25,211 nt of DNA from JBQTHP01 sp052389755. GTDB taxonomy: Bacteria; Pseudomonadota; Gammaproteobacteria; Steroidobacterales; Steroidobacteraceae. Positions 1 through 6,625 of the stretch are shown piece after piece. Location: positions 1 to 25,211 of the forward strand of contig JBQTHP010000121.1 in the NCBI GenBank assembly GCA_052389755.1, written 5' to 3'. The notes below the pieces were generated by a model. It was not told the DNA's origin. It did not search any database and saw nothing but the letters and a program-made list of their open reading frames with translations. The position numbers were made by a program, and so were the translations under genes. Position 1 is the first letter of the stretch. Each line of letters begins with the position of its first letter.

Positions 1-206
1 GAACCCGCCACGTAATCGAGCCACCACTGATTGCGCACGCGGTAGGCGCAGTCGTTGGTGCGGGGATCGTCCGGGCGTGCGCCCGGGATCAGGGTCGAGC
101 AAACGAACGGTTGGCAGCCGGACGCGCTGCTGGCCCGGTGGAAAGCAGCACTACAGGCGGAAACGCAAAGAACGATCGCCGTCGCAAGCGCGGTCCGAAG
201 GAGCAT
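1..206 (-). CDS. Small lipoprotein, 3' end outside the window
   Basis: The first 68 codons of a minus-strand gene are visible; the rest lies left of the window. They encode a classic lipoprotein signal: MLLRT, then a hydrophobic stretch and the lipobox VSAC, with Cys18 as the predicted lipidated residue. The mature part seen so far has three more cysteines (31, 36, 53) and a WWLDY segment near residue 61. I do not recognise the family. ATG at 204-206 is chosen because it gives the complete signal peptide; no strong Shine-Dalgarno precedes it. It follows the 191-aa secreted protein gene on the same strand by 77 bp, with a perfect hairpin between them. The export signal is clear; function is unknown. 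Confidence 0.7.
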   Translation of the reverse strand, partial: MLLRTALATAIVLCVSACSAAFHRASSASGCQPFVCSTLIPGARPDDPRTNDCAYRVRNQWWLDYVAG

Positions 207-234
207 GCCCGATCATTGCGCAAGCGGGCACACG

Positions 235-258
235 AAGGCGAGCCTCGGGGCTCGCCTT
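235..258 (-). terminator. Perfect 10-bp hairpin, possible terminator
   Basis: AAGGCGAGCC and GGCTCGCCTT are exact reverse complements separated by a 4-nt loop. The hairpin begins 25 bp downstream of the stop of the 191-aa secreted protein gene and 29 bp upstream of the next lipoprotein start. On the minus strand the stem is followed by CGTGTG and not by a T-run, so intrinsic termination would be weak. It may instead act as a partial terminator or an mRNA-stabilising structure between the two genes. Confidence 0.5.
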
Positions 259-283
259 CACGGCCGCCACGTGCAGCGAGAGG

Positions 284-859
284 TCAGTCTTCGCTGTGGA
301 TGCTGCCGTTATGATCGAGCTTCATCGCGCCGCTCGCATCAGCGTCCTGGAGGATGATGATGGCGCTGGACGCACCCTTGCGATCGCGCGGGAAGATCAG
401 GACGTGATGCGGCTCGTCGTGCACGAGAAGAATGCCGTACCAATGTTCGAACTCATACCACGGCTCGGCATTCAGCGAGTAGTTGGCCAGTGCCAGGAAC
501 GGCGACGACGCTTCCTGCCCGGGGACGCACTCGAAATCGGCCGGCAGTGTCGTCATCTTCGCCCCCGCGCGGTATTCCAGCCGCACCTTTTTCCAGCTTC
601 CCGGCCAGATTCTCCGATCCACGTCGAGTGCCTCGAGCGCGTAGCTTCCGCCATCGGCATCTCTGGACGACGGTGCGACGCGGAATTTGAGACCGGTCCG
701 CACGTGCCCGGCCGGCCCCGCGTGCTGCTCCGAGCAATCCCTGCTGATGATCCACTCCTTGAAAAAGTAGCCGGGGATCGTCGAATCTGCGTGCGCGGTC
801 GCGCCGGCGCTGAGACAAACGGCTGCGAAGGCGAGCATTGAAGGGACACTGCGGGACAT
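284..859 (-). CDS. Secreted protein of unknown family (191 aa)
   Basis: The protein has a Sec signal peptide: MSRS, then a hydrophobic core and the cleavage motif AHA|DS after residue 24. The mature protein would be about 167 residues with only two cysteines (42 and 111), which could form a disulfide in the periplasm. Its middle is rich in aromatic residues (around WYEFEHWYG, residues 134-142) and has no transmembrane segment after the signal. I recognise no catalytic motif or named domain. The start is well supported: CTCCT at 866-870 reads AGGAG on the minus strand, 6 nt before the ATG. It lies 83 bp downstream of the TPR-CHAT gene on the same strand, so the two are probably co-transcribed. 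A role with that protease is inference only. Confidence 0.8.
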   Translation of the reverse strand: MSRSVPSMLAFAAVCLSAGATAHADSTIPGYFFKEWIISRDCSEQHAGPAGHVRTGLKFRVAPSSRDADGGSYALEALDVDRRIWPGSWKKVRLEYRAGAKMTTLPADFECVPGQEASSPFLALANYSLNAEPWYEFEHWYGILLVHDEPHHVLIFPRDRKGASSAIIILQDADASGAMKLDHNGSIHSED

Positions 860-942
860 CAGGTTCTCCTAGTGCGCGTGAGAAGGTAAAAACCCCTTCT
901 CCTTCTGCACCGGGGAACCCCGCTATCTCAGCGACGGCGTCC

Positions 943-3900
943 TCAGATTCGGGTATCAGGCCGGCCGTATAGAGCGAATGCGGCCCAACTGTATGACGTG
1001 CCTAGGGTTTGCTCTTCCAGCTGCGTTTGCCTTAACGCCTCGCCGGCTGACATATTGCCGTCGAGCAATCGCCGATATAGCCCGCTCATGAATCGCGCGG
1101 TCGTCTCGTCTTCCACGCGCCAATAGCTCGCAATGACGCTCGCGGCACCGGCCTGCATGAACGCCTGGGCGAGTCCCAGCACCCCCTCGCCGCGCAACAG
1201 TCGACCTCGCGAGGTTTCACAGGCGCTCAGCGTGACGAGGCTGGCATCGAGCTTGAGATCCAGAATGTCCAGCAGCGCAAAACTGGCGTCGTATGGCCGA
1301 GCCGCATCCGGAGTCAGCGCCAGTGCGGAGAGTCGCGGACGGCGCGCATCGATCCGACCGTGCGTGGCGATGTGAATCACGGTCTGCCGCTTGCGCGCCG
1401 CACGCCGAAGTGCGTCGGCCGTTGCTGTGCACCCGAGCAAGGTCTCCACGTGCGCTTTCGGTCGCGCGTCGCGCGCGAGCGCGGCGATCGAGAGCACCTC
1501 TTCGCGCGAGGCCGGCAAACTCGGCAGCCAGTCTGTCCATTCCGCGCCGCGCTGCGTATCGTGATCGGCGGCGTCCGCGTTTGTGCGGCACTGCTGTCGC
1601 CATTGCACATTACGGAACACAGGGTCGCCGATGAGAGCGACTCCGCCGCTTCGGCCGCGGGCGCCTGCCGTCGGGGTCGATCGTGCCATGAAAAGCGTGG
1701 AAGGCACGACGCTCGTCTCGACGTGATGCACGATCTGGTCGGCATCGGACGCCGCCGACCACGGCAGCATCGCGAATGGGACGAGGTGTAACGCGTCGTC
1801 CGGCGCGACGATCACGCGCTTTCGATCGATGAATGGCGCGACGTGCCACCAGACGTTTCGGGCCAGCTCCCGTGAGGTCGCACGCACGCTTGCCGGCGAG
1901 ACTTCCCGATCGCGCAACTGCTCGGCAAGGCGCGTTGCGGTGCGTGCGATCGGTTCACGATCCCCGAGCCGTACCAATCGGATCCGCTTCGGATCGACCA
2001 CGAACGCGAACATCTCGCGCGGTCCCACTGCGTACTGCACGAGGACTGCGTCCAGATGCGCGAGAACCTGTCGAAGACCGCGCGGATCGACTGCGTCGGA
2101 CACTGCGGATGAGCCAAAGCCGAGCTCCGCGAGACGGCGAGCGAATGTGAACGGTTCATCGCCTTCAGCAGCGGCGGAAGCCTCCGAGACGCGTCGCAAC
2201 AGCTCTTCGTGCCCAACTGCAGCGCTACGCTCGTCCGCGGACGCATCGCGCACGCCGGCCTGGTTCAACGCATACCGGTAGCTCCGGGCACGGCCGCGCT
2301 CCGCTGCGGCAAAAGCCGTCCAGATGGACGGCTCGTCGCGCGCCGACGCAGCGAGCAGCTCCGTAAGCTCGGCGAACGCGGAGTGCTGCGCGGCGAGATA
2401 GGTCGCGCGCACCTCGCCGTCGAGCTCGCCGATGGGAACACTCTCGATCAGTTCAGCGGCCGCACGCAGCGTTCGAGCCGCGAGCTCCGGCCGGCCGGCG
2501 ACGCGCAGGGCCGCGGCGAGCAATCGCAGGGCTTCGATCGCTTGCTTCGCGTCCGCCCGCTCGCTGCTGCCGAACAATGCCTTCAGCCCCAGTCGGTGTG
2601 CTTCGCGCGCGTCGCCGGCGAGCAAGGCGGCTTGCGTGAGGCCGAGCATCGTGCGGCCCCGATGCTCATAGGTCGGCGGCAGCTTCGCCTCGTCTGCGAT
2701 CTTTCGCGCTTCTTCGAATGCCGATCGCGCGGCGGCCGGCTCGGTGCGTTCCAGCAGCAGTTCGCCGCGCGCGTTAGCAATACGCACCTGGCCACGAGAG
2801 GTACCGGCATATCGGTGCGCCTGCGCGAGACAGCGTTGCGCACCGTCCACGTCTCCGACGAGCAGCGATGCGTCGTTGAGAGCGAGCACGGCTTGCAGCA
2901 CCGCAAGCCTGCCGTCGGCCGACAGTGCCGCGGGTTCGAGCAGCCGCGTGCAGGCAGGCGCGGACGATCGGCTCGTTCGCACGGCAAAGTCATCCCCGAG
3001 CCGAAGCGCTTCAAAGAGCTCGCTGCAACTGAACGAAGCGGCACGTTCCAGCTCGACGAGCGCGTCGTCGAACGAACCAACCTGGGCGTGCAGCACGCCC
3101 AGACGGGCAAGCGTCCGGCGGACGCTGTCGCAGTCACGCAGCCGGGCGTAAAGATGCAGCGCCGACGCGTGAGAAGCGTCACTTGCGCTCACGAGCCCCG
3201 CGACTCGTTGTAGTCTTCCCATATTGTCGAGAATGTCAGCGGCCTGCTCCGGCGCGACGTCGGCATCCAGATATCTGCGGGCTTCCTCGTAAGTCTGGAG
3301 CGCCACCGCGAAGCTCTCGCGTGCCTCCGCCAGCAGGGCCACGTTCTGTGCGGCGGTTCCGTGGCACTCCCAGTCCTTCGCGGCCCGGCAGTCCTGCATC
3401 GCCCGCACGAAGAATCGCTCTGCACGATCTGGCGCGTCGGCGCGATACGCGAGAAATCCCTCCAGTACCGTAAGCCGCAACGCCTCACGTGTCCCGGCGG
3501 GCGAGGTTCCGAGGAGCCGGCGCGAGTCGTCGATCAACTCTTGCGCTGCGTTGCGCTCAGCAGGAACGGTGACGTCCGCTACTTCGACGGTCGCACGTGC
3601 CCCGAGGGCCGCGAGTGTTCCACGTATCGCGGCATTCGCATCGGCTCCATGGGCCTTGCGCGCCTCCGTCACGAGCTTGAGAGCGTCGCGCTCGCGGTGA
3701 AGTCGCATATAGGCAAGCTCGCCCATCGCGTGACGGGCCACCCCGGCGAGCCGGTCGAGCCCGATCTGCTCGAAATCGCGCGCTGCCTCGCCGTAGTCGT
3801 CGAACGCTCGCCGCCAATCGCGCTCCTGGGTCGCGTGGCCGGCCGCGGCGAATGCGCGTTCCGCGCGGGTTCGTGCCACGTCGGACCGATGCAGAAGCTC

Positions 3901-4257
3901 CGCGCCCACACATACGTCAGCGCGAATCTCACGCGAGTCCCGGGACTCGATGCGAAGCGCGATGGTGTCGCCCGCCCGTACCGGCGCGACGAGCCCGATG
4001 AGCCCGAGCCTATCGACGGGAGAGGTCGCACGAGCCGGCACGCCGGAAGCGGTCTGGATACTTGCAGCGACCGCGATCCCGCGCGGCTCGACTGCGATCC
4101 TCATCGTTCCGGCTGCAGGGGCGGGTATCGGCACGGTTACGGGCTGCGTGCCGTCGATCGCTATGCATTGCGCGAGGATCGAACGCGGCTGCGGCACTTC
4201 GCAGCCGCCACCTGCGATCGCGAGCAGGGCGAGAATCGTTATGCGCGCGATCCGCAT
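943..4257 (-). CDS. TPR-CHAT caspase-like protease, probable lipoprotein
   Basis: This 1104-residue protein has an export signal ending GGGC (Cys19), a beta-rich segment (about 20-120), helical TPR-like repeats (about 125-700) and a C-terminal CHAT peptidase domain (about 730-1104). CHAT is a clan CD, caspase/separase-like fold. The catalytic dyad is visible: His966 in HIATHG and Cys1013 in TLSACETSRG, 47 residues apart, followed by the usual GEGVLGLAQAF and SYWRVED motifs. The lipobox lacks the normal Leu/Val/Ile at -3, so the protein could be membrane-anchored in another way. TPRs usually supply the regulatory or substrate-sensing surface. The substrate is unknown. The gene is divergent from the acetyl-CoA synthetase (59 bp apart), and its downstream neighbours also encode exported proteins. 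No CRISPR or gasdermin-like partner is present. Confidence 0.9.
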   Translation of the reverse strand: MRIARITILALLAIAGGGCEVPQPRSILAQCIAIDGTQPVTVPIPAPAAGTMRIAVEPRGIAVAASIQTASGVPARATSPVDRLGLIGLVAPVRAGDTIALRIESRDSREIRADVCVGAELLHRSDVARTRAERAFAAAGHATQERDWRRAFDDYGEAARDFEQIGLDRLAGVARHAMGELAYMRLHRERDALKLVTEARKAHGADANAAIRGTLAALGARATVEVADVTVPAERNAAQELIDDSRRLLGTSPAGTREALRLTVLEGFLAYRADAPDRAERFFVRAMQDCRAAKDWECHGTAAQNVALLAEARESFAVALQTYEEARRYLDADVAPEQAADILDNMGRLQRVAGLVSASDASHASALHLYARLRDCDSVRRTLARLGVLHAQVGSFDDALVELERAASFSCSELFEALRLGDDFAVRTSRSSAPACTRLLEPAALSADGRLAVLQAVLALNDASLLVGDVDGAQRCLAQAHRYAGTSRGQVRIANARGELLLERTEPAAARSAFEEARKIADEAKLPPTYEHRGRTMLGLTQAALLAGDAREAHRLGLKALFGSSERADAKQAIEALRLLAAALRVAGRPELAARTLRAAAELIESVPIGELDGEVRATYLAAQHSAFAELTELLAASARDEPSIWTAFAAAERGRARSYRYALNQAGVRDASADERSAAVGHEELLRRVSEASAAAEGDEPFTFARRLAELGFGSSAVSDAVDPRGLRQVLAHLDAVLVQYAVGPREMFAFVVDPKRIRLVRLGDREPIARTATRLAEQLRDREVSPASVRATSRELARNVWWHVAPFIDRKRVIVAPDDALHLVPFAMLPWSAASDADQIVHHVETSVVPSTLFMARSTPTAGARGRSGGVALIGDPVFRNVQWRQQCRTNADAADHDTQRGAEWTDWLPSLPASREEVLSIAALARDARPKAHVETLLGCTATADALRRAARKRQTVIHIATHGRIDARRPRLSALALTPDAARPYDASFALLDILDLKLDASLVTLSACETSRGRLLRGEGVLGLAQAFMQAGAASVIASYWRVEDETTARFMSGLYRRLLDGNMSAGEALRQTQLEEQTLGTSYSWAAFALYGRPDTRI

Positions 4258-4316
4258 GGCCGAAACTGTACGCTATGCTCCCGTCGAGCTGTCAGCGAAA
4301 CGTGCGAGGAAGAGTG
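4258..4316. promoter_or_regulatory. Divergent intergenic region, TPR-CHAT / acetyl-CoA synthetase
   Basis: Only 59 bp separate the two divergent start codons, so the promoters must be very close or partly lie inside the opposite coding sequence. The plus strand has GAGGAAG just upstream of the acs ATG as a Shine-Dalgarno. TATGCT on the plus strand near 4274 is a possible -10 with no good -35. No inverted repeat was seen. Confidence 0.35.
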
Positions 4317-6527
4317 ATGAGTCAGAAGGACATAAGATCCGTGCTGCTCGAGAAGCGGGTGTTCCCACCGCCGGCGGACTTCGCCGCGAAAGCGCGCGTC
4401 AAGCCCGACGACGAACGCGAGCTGCGTCGTCGAGCCGCGGCCGATCATGCGGGTTTCTGGGCCGACCTCGCGCGCCGCGAGCTCTCCTGGCACAAACCCT
4501 TCAGAGTCGCGCTCGACGATTCGATGGCGCCCAAGTTCCGGTGGTTCCCCGACGGCGAGCTCAACGTCTCGTTCAACTGTCTCGACGTGCATCTCGCCGA
4601 TCGCGGTCACAAGACCGCAATCATCGCCGAGGGCGAGCCCGGCGAAGTACGGCGCTTGTCGTACCGCGAGCTGCACGCGGAAGTGGGCCGCTTCGCGAAC
4701 GCGCTGAAGGCGCAGGGCGTGAGGCGCGGCGATCGCGTCGTCATCTACATGCCGCTGGTGCCGGAAGCCGTGATCGCCATGCACGCTTGTGCGCGCATCG
4801 GTGCGATCCATTCGGTCGTTTTCGGAGGCTTCTCCGCGCCTTCGCTCAAGGATCGCATCGAGGATGCACGGGCGAAGATTCTCGTCACGGCGGACGGTGG
4901 ACGGCGCGCCGGGCAGACCGTGGAGCTCAAGGCGGCCGCGGACAAGGCGCTCGCCGCAGGCTGTCCGACGATCGAGAAGGTGATCGTGTTTCGCCGCACC
5001 GGCGAGGCCGTGTCGATGAAGCGGGGTCGCGACCTGTGGTGGCACGACGCCATCGAGGGACACTCCCCGACGTGCGAGCCCGAATGGGTGGATTCGGAGC
5101 ATCCGCTGTTTCTGCTCTACACCTCGGGTTCGACGGGCATGCCGAAGGGCATCCAGCACTCGAGCGGCGGGTTTCTGCTCGGCTGCAAGGTCACGACCAG
5201 GTGGGTCTTCGATCTGCAGGACGACGATGTGTTCTGGTGCACGGCCGACGTCGGCTGGGTCACCGGCCACAGCTATGTCGCCTACGGGCCGCTTGCGTGC
5301 GGCGCCACGATCGTCATGTACGAAGGCGCGCCGGTGTATCCGGACGGTGGACGCCTCTGGAAGATCTGCCAGAGCCACGGCGTCACGGTGTTCTACTCCG
5401 CGCCGACGGCCATCCGCTCTCTGATGAAGCTCGGCGATGAGGTACCCGCGAAGTACGACCTTTCGAAGCTGCGGCTGCTCGGCACGGTCGGCGAGCCGAT
5501 CAATCCGGAGGCGTGGATGTGGTACCACCGCGTGATCGGCCGCGGACGCTGTCCGATCGTGGATACGTGGTGGCAGACGGAGACCGGCGCGATCATGATT
5601 TCGCCGCTGCCGGGCAGTGTCGCGACGAAGCCCGGCTCTTGCACGAGACCGCTGCCGGGAATCGATGCGGATATCGTCGATGACGAAGGCCGGCCGGTGA
5701 CGATGCCCGATGCGGGCGGCTATCTGGTGATGCGCAAGCCCTGGCCGGCGATGCTGCGCACGATCTGGGGCGATCATCAGCGCTACGTCGACACCTACTG
5801 GGCGAAATTCGGCGGCCGACTCTATGTCGCGGGCGACAGCGCGCACCGCGACGAGGACGGCTACTTCTGGATCATGGGGCGCATCGATGACGTGCTGAAC
5901 GTCGCGGGTCACCGGCTCGGCACGATGGAGATCGAATCCGCGCTCGTGTCGCACCCGCGTGTCGCCGAAGCCGCCGTGGTCGGACGGCCGCACGAGATCA
6001 AGGGCGAAGCCGTATTCGCGTACGTGGTGTGCCGCGGCCCGCGTCCGGTGGCGGAGGCCAGTGCTCTCGTGCAGCAGTTGCGCACGCACGTCGCCGAGCA
6101 GCTCGGCGCGATCGCAAAGCCCGACGACATCCGCTTCGCGGACAACCTGCCGAAGACACGCTCGGGAAAGATCATGCGTCGCCTGCTGCGCGCGATCGCG
6201 CGCGGCGAGCCGATCACGCAGGACGTCTCGACGCTCGAGAATCCCGCGATCATCGATCAGCTTCGCGGCGTGGACTCGGAAGCGACGGTCGCGATGCCGG
6301 CACTGCCGGCGGAACCGACGGTTCTGATGCCGCGGCTGCACTCGGAGCCGACGGTGGTGATGCTGAGGCCGAGCCTGACCCGTGCCGTCAAACCGAAGCG
6401 CAAGCCGATCGCGAAGGCCAAAGCGCCACCGAAGAGCAAGGCGATACCGAAGCGCAAAACCGTGAAACGCAAACCAGCAAAGCCGCCGCACAAGGCGGCG
6501 CGAAATAAGCCTCGCCGCGGCAAGTGA
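4317..6527 (+). CDS. acs: Acetyl-CoA synthetase with basic C-terminal extension
   Basis: An AMP-forming acyl-CoA ligase of 736 residues that activates acetate (possibly also propionate) to the CoA thioester through an acyl-adenylate in the cytoplasm. The P-loop YTSGSTGMPKG lies at 268-278, the DTWWQTETG core motif carries the tryptophan that restricts the pocket to short acids, and the C-terminal lid has GRIDDVLNVAGHR and RSGKIMRR. Lys618 in the last motif is the conserved adenylation lysine, which is acetylation-controlled in Acs. The catalytic body ends near residue 645, as usual for Acs. About 90 extra residues follow: three 11-residue repeats starting ExTV (655-687), then a 49-residue tail with 15 Lys and 7 Arg and no acidic residue. 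ATG 4317 is chosen for its Shine-Dalgarno and for starting the homologous part; the frame is open 85 codons further upstream, antisense to the CHAT gene. Confidence 0.93.
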   Translation: MSQKDIRSVLLEKRVFPPPADFAAKARVKPDDERELRRRAAADHAGFWADLARRELSWHKPFRVALDDSMAPKFRWFPDGELNVSFNCLDVHLADRGHKTAIIAEGEPGEVRRLSYRELHAEVGRFANALKAQGVRRGDRVVIYMPLVPEAVIAMHACARIGAIHSVVFGGFSAPSLKDRIEDARAKILVTADGGRRAGQTVELKAAADKALAAGCPTIEKVIVFRRTGEAVSMKRGRDLWWHDAIEGHSPTCEPEWVDSEHPLFLLYTSGSTGMPKGIQHSSGGFLLGCKVTTRWVFDLQDDDVFWCTADVGWVTGHSYVAYGPLACGATIVMYEGAPVYPDGGRLWKICQSHGVTVFYSAPTAIRSLMKLGDEVPAKYDLSKLRLLGTVGEPINPEAWMWYHRVIGRGRCPIVDTWWQTETGAIMISPLPGSVATKPGSCTRPLPGIDADIVDDEGRPVTMPDAGGYLVMRKPWPAMLRTIWGDHQRYVDTYWAKFGGRLYVAGDSAHRDEDGYFWIMGRIDDVLNVAGHRLGTMEIESALVSHPRVAEAAVVGRPHEIKGEAVFAYVVCRGPRPVAEASALVQQLRTHVAEQLGAIAKPDDIRFADNLPKTRSGKIMRRLLRAIARGEPITQDVSTLENPAIIDQLRGVDSEATVAMPALPAEPTVLMPRLHSEPTVVMLRPSLTRAVKPKRKPIAKAKAPPKSKAIPKRKTVKRKPAKPPHKAARNKPRRGK

Positions 6528-6578
6528 TCGATTGTGTGGTCGCCAGCGAGTGAGTTGTCCCTTCAATGGGACAAAAGG

Positions 6579-6598
6579 GGGGCGCCTTTCGGCGCCCC
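6579..6598. terminator. Bidirectional intrinsic terminator between acs and the TonB receptor gene
   Basis: GGGGCGCC, loop TTTC, GGCGCCCC form a perfect 8-bp stem between two convergent genes. Read on the minus strand the loop is GAAA and the stem is followed by CCTTTTG, a fair terminator for the receptor gene ending at 6626. On the plus strand the trailing sequence is TCTGCCC, weaker but placed 52 bp after the acs stop. Confidence 0.75.
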
Positions 6599-6625
6599 TC
6601 TGCCCGGTGGCGGGGATGATTAGAG

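Noticed and set aside
77..841. Plus-strand frame of 254 codons at the left end
   Set aside because: It is antisense to the secreted 191-aa protein, which has a signal peptide and a strong Shine-Dalgarno.
880..901. GAGAAGG...CCTTCTC hairpin after the CHAT gene as a terminator
   Set aside because: The T-run lies in the loop, not after the stem, and the downstream gene has a strong Shine-Dalgarno only 10 nt away. A terminator is not supported.
943..4257. TPR-CHAT gene as part of a type III-E CRISPR (Craspase) or gasdermin defence system
   Set aside because: No CRISPR repeats, gRAMP, gasdermin or other defence genes are present, and the protein appears to be exported.
4062..4316. N-terminal extension of acs by 85 codons
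   Set aside because: The extension is antisense to the CHAT gene, Arg/Ser-rich and not part of the Acs fold, and the ATG at 4317 has a Shine-Dalgarno.
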